Below, in pieces: positions 22,910-31,707 of a stretch of 64,000 bases of DNA (position 1 is its first letter; every line of letters starts with the position of its first letter). The notes below the pieces were generated by a model that made no database searches, was not told the DNA's origin, and was given only the letters and a program-made list of their open reading frames with translations. The DNA comes from Nocardioides exalbidus (GTDB lineage: Bacteria; Actinomycetota; Actinomycetes; Propionibacteriales; Nocardioidaceae). Location of the stretch: contig NZ_FNRT01000002.1 of NCBI RefSeq assembly GCF_900105585.1, positions 2,046,001-2,110,000 on the forward strand, in the 5' to 3' direction. Position numbers and translations under genes: made by a program.

Positions 22910-24085
22910 CTACGGGTTGATCAGGTTGTTGATGCAGGCGTTGAGGGCCGCGACGTCGAGGGCCGAGATGCCGGAGGCGAGGCACTGGGTGGTCGCCTCG
23001 GCGACGGTCAGCACCGACGGCACGACCGTCGGGAGCGGGACCGTCGGGATGACGGTCGGCAGCGTCGTCGGGAGCTCGGTCGGAAGGCCGGTGGTGGGGT
23101 CGCTGGTCGGCGTCTGCGTCGGGGTGTGGGTCGGCGTCTGGGTCGGCGTCTGGGTGGGCGTCTGGGTCGGCGTCGGCTTCGAGGTCGGGGTCGGCTTCGA
23201 CGTGTGGGTGGGCTTGCCGCTCGGCTTGCCGCCCTTGTCGGGCTTCGTCCCCCCGGTCGTGCTCTGGCTGGTCGGCGACGTCGGGTCGGGGAGGATCACG
23301 CCGGTCGTGAGCGTCGAGGTGGGCACGGCGCTGAAGTCGCCGTCGAGGTAGGCCTGCATGATCTGCATGACCAGGTCGACGTAGGCGTTGGAGTGGTTGT
23401 AGCGGTAGACCGACGCGCGCTGGCCCTGCTCGGCGGACAGGTCGTCGTCACCCGAGCAGAGGTAGACCGCGGTCGCGAGCGACGCGTCGTCGATGTCCTG
23501 GGGGTTGCGGGTGCCGTCGTTGTCGCCGTCGACGCCGACGACCGCCCACGTCGAGGGGATGAACTGCATCGGCCCGACGGCCCGGTCGAACTCCGTGTCG
23601 TTGTCGTACTGCCCGCCGTCGGTGTCGGGGATGAGCTGGGTGCCCTTCTTGCCGTTGAGGGCGACGCCGTAGATGCCGGGGCTCGCGACGCCCTGGGCGT
23701 CGAGCGAGTTGCCGGACACGCGACCGTGGTCGGACTCGACCCGGCCGATCGCGGCGATGAGCTCCCACGGCAGGTGGCACGCGGAGTCGGCCTTGTTGAT
23801 CACGGCCTCGGCACGCTGGTAGGCGGCGAGCGCGGCCTGCGGGATGTCGCTGGCCTGCCCCGGGGAGACGGCGGCGGACCGGTTGACCGCCTCGTCGCCG
23901 ATGCTGGCCGGTGCCTCGATGACCGCTGCGGGCAGGCTGGTGCCGTCGGGGAGCGTCCTGGAGCCGTCGGAGTCGGCGCTCGCGGTGCCGACGCCCACGC
24001 CGGCGAGGCTCGCGGTCCAGGCGGCCGAGAGCACGGCGAGCGGCACGAGGGCCGTGGCCCGACGCACGGAGCCGAACTTCGACAT
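22910..24085 (-). CDS. secreted lytic murein transglycosylase with Thr/Pro-rich tail
   Basis: A 391-residue exported protein. The signal peptide is MSKFGSVRRATALVPLAVLS... with a cleavage site near TASA (about residue 36). The SLT domain has the catalytic Glu in IAAIGRVESDHGR (about residues 107-119), then GVALNG, AVGPMQFIPSTW (about 167-178) and YRYNHSNAYVDLV. The tail from about residue 265 is low-complexity with TPTQ-type repeats, then LPT repeats and a last cysteine-containing helix. It probably cleaves peptidoglycan at the cell surface, with the tail spanning or binding the wall. The ATG at 24085 has GGGAGA 8 nt upstream; earlier ATGs lack this. Confidence 0.85.
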   Translation of the reverse strand: MSKFGSVRRATALVPLAVLSAAWTASLAGVGVGTASADSDGSRTLPDGTSLPAAVIEAPASIGDEAVNRSAAVSPGQASDIPQAALAAYQRAEAVINKADSACHLPWELIAAIGRVESDHGRVSGNSLDAQGVASPGIYGVALNGKKGTQLIPDTDGGQYDNDTEFDRAVGPMQFIPSTWAVVGVDGDNDGTRNPQDIDDASLATAVYLCSGDDDLSAEQGQRASVYRYNHSNAYVDLVMQIMQAYLDGDFSAVPTSTLTTGVILPDPTSPTSQSTTGGTKPDKGGKPSGKPTHTSKPTPTSKPTPTQTPTQTPTQTPTHTPTQTPTSDPTTGLPTELPTTLPTVIPTVPLPTVVPSVLTVAEATTQCLASGISALDVAALNACINNLINP

Positions 24086-24138
24086 TGCTCTCATCTCCCA
24101 AGGCGCAGCTGGTGGAACAGTCCCGTACATGGTGCCCC

Positions 24139-24154
24139 GTGAGGGGCCCCTCAC
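24139..24154. promoter_or_regulatory. perfect 16-bp palindrome upstream of the transglycosylase gene
   Basis: GTGAGGGGCCCCTCAC lies 54 nt before the transglycosylase start, in the 192-nt divergent gap with hemL. It could be an operator or a leader hairpin. Nothing else in the gap is recognised. Confidence 0.4.
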
Positions 24155-24265
24155 ACCTCACAACGACAACTCTTCACCCCAAGTTACGCGCGGGTTACAT
24201 GTGTGCCAACCCACAGGCGTCCGCCCGAGGGCCGTCCCGGCTGGGTCGGGCTTGCAGGCCTGCGT

Positions 24266-24271
24266 GACAAT
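24266..24271 (+). promoter_or_regulatory. -10 box of leaderless hemL
   Basis: GACAAT stands 6 nt before the GTG start. The same hexamer at the same distance precedes the DUF222-HNH gene at 35390. Confidence 0.45.
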
Positions 24272-24277
24272 GAGCCG

Positions 24278-25606
24278 GTGACCTCCGAGACCTTCCTCTC
24301 CAGGACGGCGGCGAGCGAGGCGCTCTTCGAGCGTGCGCGCGCTGTGACGCCCGGAGGCGTGAACTCGCCCGTCCGCGCCTTCAACGCCGTCGGCGGCACC
24401 CCTCGCTTCATCACCTCCGCGTCGGGGGCCTGGCTCACCGACGCCGACGGCAACGACTACGTCGACCTCATCTGCTCGTGGGGCCCGATGCTGCTCGGCC
24501 ACGCGCACCCCGACGTGCAGGCGGCCGTCGCCGGCGCGGTGGCCCGCGGTACGTCGTACGGCACCCCCACCGAGCCCGAGGTCGAGCTGGCCGAGGAGAT
24601 CGTCGCGCGCACCCCCGTCGAGCGGGTCCGATTCGTGTCCTCGGGCACCGAGGCGACGATGTCGGCCATCCGGCTGGCGCGCGGCGCGACGGGGCGCGAC
24701 CTCGTCGTGAAGTTCGCCGGCTGCTACCACGGCCACGTCGACCCGCTGCTGGCCGAGGCGGGCTCCGGCGTCGCGACGCTCGCGGTCCCCGGCACCAGCG
24801 GCGTGCCGGCCTCGTCCGCGGGCGAGACGCTCGTGCTGCCCTTCAACGACCGCGAGGCGGTGACGGCGGCGTTCGCGGCGCACGGGCCGCGCATCGCGTG
24901 CCTGATCACCGAGGCCTCGCCCGGCAACATGGGCGTCGTCCCGCCCGCACCGGGCTTCAACTCGTTCCTGGCCGAGACCTGCCGCGCCCACGGTGCCCTC
25001 TTCATCTCCGACGAGGTGATGACCGGCTTCCGCGCCACCGAGCAGGGCGGCTGGGGCCTCGACGGCGCGATCGAGGGCTGGGTGCCCGACCTGATGACCT
25101 TCGGCAAGGTGATGGGCGGCGGCTTCCCGGCCGCGGCCTTCGGCGGACGGTCCGACCTGATGGGCTTCCTCGCCCCGGAGGGCCCCGTCTACCAGGCCGG
25201 CACGCTGTCGGGGAACCCGGTCGCGACGACCGCTGGCCTGGCCACGCTCCGCCTCGCGACGCCCGAGGTCTACGCCCAGCTCGACCGCACGGCCACCACG
25301 ATCCGCGACGCGGTCGCCGAGCACCTGATGGCTGCCGGCGTCCCGCACGTGGTGCAGTCGGCCGGCACGATGTTCTCGGTGTTCTTCCGCGACGGCGCCG
25401 TCCACGACTTCGCCGAGGCCAGCCAGCAGGACACCGCGGCCTACGCCGAGTTCTTCCACTCGATGCTCAACCAGGGCGTCTACCTGCCGCCGTCGGCCTA
25501 CGAGGCGTGGTTCGTCTCCGCGGGTCACGACGACCGGGCGATCGCGACGATCCTCGCCGCGCTCCCCGCGGCAGCCGTCGCAGCCGCCGCGGCAGGGGGG
25601 CACTGA
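24278..25606 (+). CDS. hemL: glutamate-1-semialdehyde 2,1-aminomutase
   Basis: A 442-residue PLP enzyme making 5-aminolevulinate from the HemA product. Motifs: [16 protein letters not shown] (about 20-35), [17 protein letters not shown] (about 119-135), CYHGHVDPL (about 149-157), [12 protein letters not shown] with the PLP-contacting Asp (D245), and the Schiff-base lysine in [12 protein letters not shown] (K277). GTG at 24278 is chosen because the family starts close by and GACAAT stands at the leaderless distance; an upstream in-frame ATG would add 25 unrelated residues. A histidine phosphatase and the cytochrome c maturation genes follow, the same order as in mycobacteria. Confidence 0.94.
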   Translation: MTSETFLSRTAASEALFERARAVTPGGVNSPVRAFNAVGGTPRFITSASGAWLTDADGNDYVDLICSWGPMLLGHAHPDVQAAVAGAVARGTSYGTPTEPEVELAEEIVARTPVERVRFVSSGTEATMSAIRLARGATGRDLVVKFAGCYHGHVDPLLAEAGSGVATLAVPGTSGVPASSAGETLVLPFNDREAVTAAFAAHGPRIACLITEASPGNMGVVPPAPGFNSFLAETCRAHGALFISDEVMTGFRATEQGGWGLDGAIEGWVPDLMTFGKVMGGGFPAAAFGGRSDLMGFLAPEGPVYQAGTLSGNPVATTAGLATLRLATPEVYAQLDRTATTIRDAVAEHLMAAGVPHVVQSAGTMFSVFFRDGAVHDFAEASQQDTAAYAEFFHSMLNQGVYLPPSAYEAWFVSAGHDDRAIATILAALPAAAVAAAAAGGH

Positions 25607-25607
25607 C

Positions 25608-26285
25608 GTGGGCGTGCAGACGATCGTGCACCTGCTCCGCCACGGCGAGGTGCACAACCCGCAGGGCATCCTCTACGGCCGCCGTGACGGCTTCCACCTC
25701 TCCGAGCTCGGCCACCGGATGGCCCAGCGCGTCGCCGACGAGGTGGGTGACCGCGACATCGTGCACATGCGGACGTCGCCCCTCGAGCGCGCGCAGGAGA
25801 CCGCGGCGCCGCTGGCCCGCGCCCGCGACCTCACGCCGGTCGTGGACCCGCGGGTGATCGAGTCCTCCAACAAGTTCGAGGGCGTCAGCTTCGCCGGGGG
25901 AGCCAGGACGTTCCTCAAGCACCCGCAGCTGCTGCGCCACATGTACGACCCGCGCACGCCGTCGTGGGGCGAGCCCTACGACGAGATCGCCGGCCGGATG
26001 GTCGCCGCGGTCCACGACGCGCGCGACGCCGCCGCCGGCCACGAGGCCGTGGTCGTCTCCCACCAGCTGCCGATCTGGACGACGCGGCTGTTCCTGGAGA
26101 AGCGCAGCTACGTCCACCACCCCAAGCGCCGGCAGTGCACGCTCTGCTCGCTCACCAGCATCGTCTTCGACGACGACCAGATCGTGCAGGTGCGCTACTC
26201 CGAGCCGGCCGGCGACCTGATCCCCGTCGGCGACCGCTCCGCGCCGTTCTCCGCCGGTGGTGCACCGGGCGAGGACCGCCCGTGA
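25608..26285 (+). CDS. histidine phosphatase family protein (phosphoglycerate mutase-like)
   Basis: A 225-residue protein with the RHG catalytic motif in VHLLRHGEVHNPQG (about residues 6-19), then LYGRRDGFHLSELGHRMA, MRTSPLERAQETA (about 46-58) and the second His in VVVSHQLPIW (about 146-155). It is probably a phosphatase rather than a glycolytic mutase. The start follows the hemL stop by one base and the stop overlaps the next gene, so it belongs to the hemL-ccs operon. Its equivalent in mycobacteria (Rv0525) has the same neighbours. Substrate unknown. Confidence 0.86.
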   Translation: MGVQTIVHLLRHGEVHNPQGILYGRRDGFHLSELGHRMAQRVADEVGDRDIVHMRTSPLERAQETAAPLARARDLTPVVDPRVIESSNKFEGVSFAGGARTFLKHPQLLRHMYDPRTPSWGEPYDEIAGRMVAAVHDARDAAAGHEAVVVSHQLPIWTTRLFLEKRSYVHHPKRRQCTLCSLTSIVFDDDQIVQVRYSEPAGDLIPVGDRSAPFSAGGAPGEDRP

Positions 26286-26839
26286 GGGTCGTCCGCCCGC
26301 TCATGGTCCTGGTGTGCCTGCTGCTCCTCGCCGGGTGCTCGGGCGTGTCCGGCACCGGCGACAAGGGCTACATCACCGGCGAGGGCGTGCCCGTCGAGGT
26401 GAAGGCCGTCGACCGGGGCGACCCCGTGGACCTGACCGGCGACGACCTCCAGGGCGAGCCCATCGACCTCGCGGACCTGCGGGGCAAGCCCGTCGTCGTC
26501 AACGTGTGGGCCTCGTGGTGCCCGCCCTGCATCGCCGAGCAGCCCGAGCTGAACGACGCCGCCGACCAGCTCGGCGACGACGTCGCCTTCGTCGGGGTCA
26601 ACATCCGCGACGCGTCGCGCGACGACGCGACGGCGTTCGTGCGCGACCTCGAGGTCGGCTACCCCTCCATCTACTCCGGCGACGGCGCCGCGCTGTTCGC
26701 GTTCGCCGGCACCCTCGGCCCGCGGTCGATCCCCAGCACCGTGGTCCTCGACGCCGAGGGCCGGATCGCGGCGTCCGTGCAGGGACGGATCCCGAGCGTG
26801 CGCACGCTGGTCGCGCTCGTGGAAGGGGCGCAGGGGTGA
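26282..26839 (+). CDS. resA: TlpA/ResA-family thiol-disulfide lipoprotein (cytochrome c maturation)
   Basis: A 185-residue lipoprotein: signal segment MVLVCLLLLAGC with lipobox LAGC (Cys about residue 20), then a thioredoxin domain with WASWCPPCIAEQPEL (CPPC about 80-83) and the cis-proline loop PRSIPSTVVLD (about 149-159). It should reduce apocytochrome c cysteines outside the membrane, using electrons from CcdA. GTG at 26282 overlaps the preceding stop by 4 nt; the downstream gene is likewise overlapped, so production of the set is coupled. Confidence 0.9.
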   Translation: MRVVRPLMVLVCLLLLAGCSGVSGTGDKGYITGEGVPVEVKAVDRGDPVDLTGDDLQGEPIDLADLRGKPVVVNVWASWCPPCIAEQPELNDAADQLGDDVAFVGVNIRDASRDDATAFVRDLEVGYPSIYSGDGAALFAFAGTLGPRSIPSTVVLDAEGRIAASVQGRIPSVRTLVALVEGAQG

Positions 26840-27582
26840 ACGACTGGCTGCAGGACACCGCCATGTCCGGGTCGATGGTCCTGGCGCTCCCCGTCGCGCT
26901 CGTCGCCGGGCTGGTGTCGTTCTTCAGCCCGTGCGTGATCCCGCTGCTGCCCGGCTACCTGTCCTACGCCACCGGCGTCTCGGGCGCCGACCTCGAGGAG
27001 GCGCGGCGCAGCCGGATGGTGCTCGGTGCCGTCCTGTTCGTGCTCGGCTTCGCGGTCGTCTTCGTCCTGCTCGGCAGCCTCACGGGCGCGGCCGGCGCCT
27101 GGCTGTTCGTCCACTACGGCCAGCTCAACGTCGTGCTCGGCATCATCACGATCCTGCTCGGCGTCGCCTTCCTCGGCGGCTTCGGCTTCCTCCAGCGCGA
27201 CTGGCGCATCCACAAGGTGCCGGCCGTCGGGCTCGCGGCCGCGCCCGTCCTGGGCTTCCTCTTCGGGGTCGGCTGGACTCCGTGCGTCGGCCCGACGCTG
27301 GCAGCCATCAACGTGCTCTCGGTCAACGAGGCGACGGCGACGCGGGGCGCCGTGCTGTCCGGGGTCTTCGCGCTCGGCCTCGGCCTGCCCTTCATCGCGG
27401 CGGCCTTCGCCTACCGCCGGATGATCGGCGCGTTCAAGGCGGTGCGCCGCCACCAGGTGCTCATCATGCGGCTCGGCGGCGTGATGATGGTCGCGGTCGG
27501 GCTCCTGCTGGTCACCGGGTGGTGGGAGCGCATCGTGCAGAGCCTCCAGGCCAGCGTCCTCGGCTTCTGGACGCCGCTGTGA
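26836..27582 (+). CDS. ccdA: cytochrome c biogenesis protein CcdA
   Basis: A 248-residue membrane protein with six hydrophobic segments. The redox cysteines are in SFFSPCVIPLLPGY (about residue 36) and GVGWTPCVGPTL (about residue 154), each followed by proline as in CcdA/DsbD. It carries electrons from cytoplasmic thioredoxin across the membrane to the ResA-like lipoprotein encoded just upstream. It starts with GTG overlapping the previous stop, and its own stop overlaps resB, both by 4 nt. Confidence 0.92.
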   Translation: MNDWLQDTAMSGSMVLALPVALVAGLVSFFSPCVIPLLPGYLSYATGVSGADLEEARRSRMVLGAVLFVLGFAVVFVLLGSLTGAAGAWLFVHYGQLNVVLGIITILLGVAFLGGFGFLQRDWRIHKVPAVGLAAAPVLGFLFGVGWTPCVGPTLAAINVLSVNEATATRGAVLSGVFALGLGLPFIAAAFAYRRMIGAFKAVRRHQVLIMRLGGVMMVAVGLLLVTGWWERIVQSLQASVLGFWTPL

Positions 27583-29210
27583 CCGACCTCGACAAGCGGC
27601 CGTCGGACGACCGCCAGGCCACCGCGCTGCCCATGGACCTCACCGGCCGCGAGCTGTTCCGCTGGGTCTGGCGCCAGGTCACCTCGATGCGCACGGCGCT
27701 GGTGCTCCTGCTGCTGCTCGCCCTCGCCGCGATCCCCGGCTCGGTGATCCCGCAGGAGAACATCAACTCCCTGGCCGTCACCACCTGGCGCGACGACCAC
27801 CCGCGGCTCGCGCCGATCTGGGACCGCCTCGACCTGTTCTCGGTCTACGGCTCGGTGTGGTTCTCCGCGATCTACATCCTGCTGATGATCTCGCTCGTCG
27901 GCTGCATCATCCCGCGCCTCTTCGTCTACGCCCGCGCCCTGCGGGCCAAGCCCCCGAAGGCGCCCCGCAATCTCCTGCGCCTGCCGGAGTCGACGTCGTA
28001 CACCACCGACGAGGACCCGGACGTCGTGCTCGCCCGCGCCGCGAAGGTGCTGCGCCGGCGACGCTTCCGGGTCGTGGGTCCCGAGGCCGGCACCGCGACC
28101 GGCGACAGTGCCGTGTCCGCGGAGCGCGGCCACCTGCGCGAGGCGGGCAACCTGCTCTTCCACTTCGCCGTCCTCGTGGTGCTGGTGGGCGTCGCGGCCG
28201 GCAGCCTGTTCGGCTACAAGGGCGGCGTGATCCTGCTCAACGGCAAGGACTACGGCTTCTCCAACAACCTGTCGCAGTACGACGACTTCGCGCCCGGCAA
28301 CCTGTTCGACCCGTCGGTGATGGAGCCGTTCTCCTTCACGATCACCGACTTCGACGTCGACTGGATCACCGAGGGCGCACGCGTCGGGATGGCCCGCGAC
28401 TTCGTCGCCCACCTCGACTACACGACCGAGCCGGGTGCGCAGACCGAGAAGTACGACCTCAAGGTGAACCACCCGCTCAGCATCGGCGGCACCGACATCT
28501 TCCTGATCGGCCACGGCTACGCCCCGGTCGTCACCATCCGCGACGGTGACGGCAACATCACCAAGAGCGGCCCGGCGGTGTTCCTGCCGATCAACGCGCA
28601 GACCTTCGAGTCGTTCGGCGTCATCAAGGCGCCCTTCGCGAAGCCCGAGCAGCTCGGTCTCGAGGGCACCTTCTACCCGACGTTCGCCCTCGGCGAGGAC
28701 GCTGACGGCAACCTGTCGATGCCGGCCTCGGTGTTCGGCGCGGCCGGCAACCCCCTCCTCTCGCTGCAGGTCTGGACGGGCGACGTCGGGGTCGACGACG
28801 GCGGCGCGTCGTCGGTCTACGTCCTCGACAAGAGCAACGCGACGCAGCTGACGAAGGCGAACGGCCAGCCCTTCCGGATGGACCTCCGCCCCGGCGACAC
28901 CGTCAACCTCCCCGACGGGCTGGGCAGCGTGACGTTCGACGGGCTCCAGCGCTGGAACAAGATCCAGGTCAGCCGCACCCCCGGCACCATGGTGGCGCTG
29001 ACCGGCGTGGTCGCCGCGCTGCTCGGGCTGCTCGGCTCGCTCTTCGTCCGGCCGCGCCGGGCCTGGGTGCGGGCACGTCGCCGGGACGACGGCACCACCC
29101 TCGTCGAGGTCGCCCGCCTCGACCGCTCCAACGGGGCCGTCCCCGGTGAGAGCACCGAGCTCGCAGACATCGTGGAGGCCCTCCGGGCCCCGCAGAAGGA
29201 GACGTCGTGA
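27579..29210 (+). CDS. resB: cytochrome c biogenesis protein ResB
   Basis: A 543-residue protein of the System II haem-attachment machinery. Three N-terminal membrane segments are visible: SMRTALVLLLLLALAAIPGS (about 37-56), WFSAIYILLMISLVGCIIP (about 94-112) and LLFHFAVLVVLVGVAAGSL (about 190-208). A large extracytoplasmic domain with haem-handling features follows (FSFTITDFDVDW), then a final segment MVALTGVVAALLGLLGSLF (about 471-489) and a cytoplasmic tail. GTG at 27579 overlaps ccdA. It works as a complex with CcsB, encoded immediately downstream with a 4-nt overlap. Confidence 0.92.
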   Translation: MTDLDKRPSDDRQATALPMDLTGRELFRWVWRQVTSMRTALVLLLLLALAAIPGSVIPQENINSLAVTTWRDDHPRLAPIWDRLDLFSVYGSVWFSAIYILLMISLVGCIIPRLFVYARALRAKPPKAPRNLLRLPESTSYTTDEDPDVVLARAAKVLRRRRFRVVGPEAGTATGDSAVSAERGHLREAGNLLFHFAVLVVLVGVAAGSLFGYKGGVILLNGKDYGFSNNLSQYDDFAPGNLFDPSVMEPFSFTITDFDVDWITEGARVGMARDFVAHLDYTTEPGAQTEKYDLKVNHPLSIGGTDIFLIGHGYAPVVTIRDGDGNITKSGPAVFLPINAQTFESFGVIKAPFAKPEQLGLEGTFYPTFALGEDADGNLSMPASVFGAAGNPLLSLQVWTGDVGVDDGGASSVYVLDKSNATQLTKANGQPFRMDLRPGDTVNLPDGLGSVTFDGLQRWNKIQVSRTPGTMVALTGVVAALLGLLGSLFVRPRRAWVRARRRDDGTTLVEVARLDRSNGAVPGESTELADIVEALRAPQKETS

Positions 29211-30217
29211 CCGACGCGCAGTGGGAAGTCTTCAGCTACCAGGGCATCGAGGGCGCGTCCGTCCTCTACTTCCTGGCGATGCTCGCCTACTTCGTCGAGC
29301 TCGCCGGTCTCCGCACCGTGGCCCGGGACGCCGAGGTCGAGGACCGCCGGACGGCGGTGGCCGGCCGGCTCGGACTCGTGCTGACGTCGTTCGCCGTGGT
29401 CGTGCACTTCGTCGCCCTCGTGGCGCGCGGTCTCGCCGCCGACCCCAACCGGGTGCCGTGGGGCAACATGTACGAGTTCACGATCGCGGGCACCTTCGTG
29501 GTCGCGCTCGCCTTCCTGGTCGTCACGCGGGTCTGGGGCACCGACTGGCTCGGCCCGCTCGTCACGACGTTCGTGGTCGCCGCGCTGATGGCCGCGTTCC
29601 TCGGCCTCGACGACGCCGTGCTGCCGCTGCCCGACGCGCTCAACTCCTACTGGCTCGTCATCCACGTCATCTCGGCGGTGATCTCGACCGGCGCCTTCAC
29701 TATCGGCGCACTGCTGTCGGGGCTCTACCTGATCAAGAGCCGCTCCACGAAGGAGACGGGCTACCTCGCACGGCTGCCCGAGCTCCCCAAGCTCGACCGG
29801 CTGTCCTACCGGATGCACGCGTTCGGCTTCCCCGTGTGGACCTTCGCGGTGCTGATCACCGGCCCGATCTGGGCCCACCAGGCGTGGGGCGCCTACTGGA
29901 ACTGGGACCCGAAGGAGGTGTGGGCCTTCATCACGTGGGTGGTGTACGCCGCCTACCTCCACGCCCGGGCCACCGCCGGCTGGCGTGGGCGCAACGCGGC
30001 CTACCTGGCGCTGGTGGGCGTCGCGACGCTGTGGTTCAACTTCATCGGGATCAACTTCTTCAGCAGCTCGAGCCAGCACTCGTACGCCGAGAGCGAGGGG
30101 GCGGAGCACTCAGTGGTGCACCACCGCGCCGACTCAGCCGTCGTCGACGTCCTTGCGCCGGTCGAGCCCACGCAGGAAGTCCGGGTCATCGTCGGGGGCG
30201 ATCAGCCGGCTCTGTGA
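29207..30217 (+). CDS. ccsB: cytochrome c biogenesis protein CcsB/ResC (CcsA family)
   Basis: A 336-residue polytopic protein with about eight membrane segments and the haem-binding tryptophan-rich motif WGAYWNWDPKEVWAFITW (about residues 226-243). It brings haem to the outer face, where ResB-CcsB attaches it to reduced apocytochrome c. The tail after residue 295 is hydrophilic. The last 84 nt overlap the 3' end of a small gene on the other strand. It is the last of the coupled hemL-phosphatase-resA-ccdA-resB-ccsB series. Confidence 0.93.
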   Translation: MTDAQWEVFSYQGIEGASVLYFLAMLAYFVELAGLRTVARDAEVEDRRTAVAGRLGLVLTSFAVVVHFVALVARGLAADPNRVPWGNMYEFTIAGTFVVALAFLVVTRVWGTDWLGPLVTTFVVAALMAAFLGLDDAVLPLPDALNSYWLVIHVISAVISTGAFTIGALLSGLYLIKSRSTKETGYLARLPELPKLDRLSYRMHAFGFPVWTFAVLITGPIWAHQAWGAYWNWDPKEVWAFITWVVYAAYLHARATAGWRGRNAAYLALVGVATLWFNFIGINFFSSSSQHSYAESEGAEHSVVHHRADSAVVDVLAPVEPTQEVRVIVGGDQPAL

Positions 30218-30313
30218 CCCGCCCGACCCACCGTCGAGGCGCTTGAGCGAGATCCGCACCAGCGTCCACACGACGAACGCGATGACCGCGACGATCAGCA
30301 GGACCTTCAGCAT
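30134..30313 (-). CDS. small single-pass membrane protein (PLDc_N-type), antisense overlap with ccsB
   Basis: A 59-residue protein: MLKVLLIVAVIAFVVWTLVR is one membrane helix, followed by a basic stretch (ISLKRLD), a Gly/Ser linker, and an acidic end with DDDPDFLRGLDRR. Conserved small proteins of this layout lie next to ccsB in other actinobacteria, often annotated as PLD nuclease N-terminal domain proteins. GGAGGA directly precedes the ATG, and TACATT stands at the leaderless distance of 6 nt. It ends inside ccsB on the opposite strand. It falls below common length cut-offs. Confidence 0.75.
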   Translation of the reverse strand: MLKVLLIVAVIAFVVWTLVRISLKRLDGGSGGSQSRLIAPDDDPDFLRGLDRRKDVDDG

Positions 30314-30350
30314 TCCTCCAATGTAGACCCATCGACCTAAGGTGGACGCC

Positions 30351-30620
30351 GTGAAGGAGTTCGTCGTCTACACCGCCATGAGGATCCTGCTGTTCCTCGC
30401 CTCGTTCGGCATCGTCGTCGGGATCATGGCACTGCTCTTCGACGGCACCTACAACCTCCTGCTCGCGATCGTGCTGGCCTTCCTGATCTCTGGCCTGGCG
30501 TCCTTCTTCCTCCTCGACCGGCAGCGCGAGGCCTTCGCCCGGCGCGTCGAGACGCGGGCCGCGAAGGCGGCTGCCGCGTTCGAGGAGCGCAAGGCCCGCG
30601 AGGACGCGGAGTCCGACTGA
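30351..30620 (+). CDS. DUF4229 membrane protein
   Basis: An 89-residue protein with two membrane helices (about residues 5-27 and 37-58) joined by a short loop, DGTYN. A charged, helical, Ala/Lys/Glu/Arg-rich C terminus (DRQREAFARRVE onwards) faces the cytoplasm. This is the DUF4229 layout found beside ccs genes in actinobacteria; function unknown. I chose GTG at 30351, which lies 7 nt after TAAGGT, over the in-frame GTG three codons earlier that overlaps that box. Its promoter is back to back with that of the 59-residue protein. Confidence 0.75.
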   Translation: MKEFVVYTAMRILLFLASFGIVVGIMALLFDGTYNLLLAIVLAFLISGLASFFLLDRQREAFARRVETRAAKAAAAFEERKAREDAESD

Positions 30621-30624
30621 CGCC

Positions 30625-31707
30625 ATGGCACCGACGCTGGCGGTGACCCGGCAGCAGGCGCTCGCGTGGCGCCTGGGGCGCCAGCACCTGCTCTCCGGGG
30701 CCGGTGACGTCGTCGAGGTCGTCCGCACGCTCGGTGCGGTGTCGGTGTTCGGCTCGGACCCCGACCTGTCCGTACGCCGTCGGCTGGCCGACCCCGGCAC
30801 GCCGGGTGAGGTCGGGCGCGCGCTGGCCGACGGCCGGCTGATGCGGACCTTCTCGTTCCGCGGGTCGGTGCAGGTCATGGACCCCGCCACCGCCGGCGAC
30901 TACCTCGCCCTCCGCTCGGCCGGTCGCCAGTGGGCCCTGAAGAGCTGGGTCGAGCACTACCGGCTCCCGGCCGACGAGTGGCCCGCGCTGCGCGAGCTCG
31001 TCCGCGACGTGGTGGCCGCAGGGCCGGTGCCGCCGCAAGCCGTGGCCGACGCGGTCACCAGTGGCCGGTGGGAGCACCTGGCGAAGGAGTTCGCCGAGCC
31101 CAACATCACCCTCCTCAAGCCGTTCGCCTGGCAGGGCGACGTCGCCCTCGCGCCGTCGGCCGAGGGCGAGCTCCTCCTGCAGAGCCCGGCCGTCGCCCCG
31201 GCCTGGCAGGGGGTCCCGCCCCTCGAGGAGGCCGGTCCGCGTGCCGTGCTGGCGTACCTCGACGCCTACGGCCCGACGACCCCCGAGCTCCTCGAGCAGT
31301 GGCTCGGTGGCGGGCTCAGCGCCGGCCGGTCACGGCTGAAGCGCTGGTGGGCATCGGTCGAGGACCGCCTGGTCGAGGTGGACGTCGACGGCGAGCGGCG
31401 CTGGCTCCCGGCGGACCGTGCCGACGAGCTGCTCGCCGTGGCGCCCTCCGACGCGGTCGTGCTGCTGCCCGGCAAGGACGACTGGGTGGTGGGACCCGGC
31501 ACGAAGGACACGTGGATCGTGCCCGCCTCCCACCGCACCGACATGACGCGGGGTGCGAACCCGGTCGTGGTCGGCGGCGTCGTGGCCGGGACGTGGCGGC
31601 TGTCCGGGTCCGCGCTGGAGTCGACGTGCGACCCGGCCGGCCTGCCAGAGGAGGCGACCCGGCTGGGCTCGCTCCTCGGCCGCGACCTGTCGCTCAGAAC
31701 CCCGTGA
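30625..31707 (+). CDS. winged-helix DNA-binding domain protein (HTH_42 / AlkZ-YcaQ-like)
   Basis: A 360-residue protein of the PF06224 type: LAWRLGRQHLL (about 12-22), DGRLMRTFSFRGSVQVM (about 69-85), a middle winged-helix part YGPTTPELLEQWLGG, and a C-terminal DAVVLLPGKDDWVVG region. Some members (E. coli YcaQ, AlkZ of azinomycin producers) are DNA glycosylases with a QxD or QxQ motif. In the matching position this protein appears to read SVF, so glycosylase activity is doubtful. It starts 4 nt after the DUF4229 gene and its end overlaps the convergent Eis-like gene by 14 nt. Confidence 0.7.
   Translation: MAPTLAVTRQQALAWRLGRQHLLSGAGDVVEVVRTLGAVSVFGSDPDLSVRRRLADPGTPGEVGRALADGRLMRTFSFRGSVQVMDPATAGDYLALRSAGRQWALKSWVEHYRLPADEWPALRELVRDVVAAGPVPPQAVADAVTSGRWEHLAKEFAEPNITLLKPFAWQGDVALAPSAEGELLLQSPAVAPAWQGVPPLEEAGPRAVLAYLDAYGPTTPELLEQWLGGGLSAGRSRLKRWWASVEDRLVEVDVDGERRWLPADRADELLAVAPSDAVVLLPGKDDWVVGPGTKDTWIVPASHRTDMTRGANPVVVGGVVAGTWRLSGSALESTCDPAGLPEEATRLGSLLGRDLSLRTP

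Noticed and set aside
23090..23180. Regular short repeats suggesting a CRISPR array or VNTR locus.
   Set aside because: They are in-frame codon repeats encoding TPTQ units of the transglycosylase tail, with no spacers.
24086..24277. Cyclic di-AMP riboswitch upstream of the transglycosylase gene, as found before some actinobacterial wall-lysis genes.
   Set aside because: The leader is short and I could not find the conserved riboswitch core; only a 16-bp palindrome is seen.
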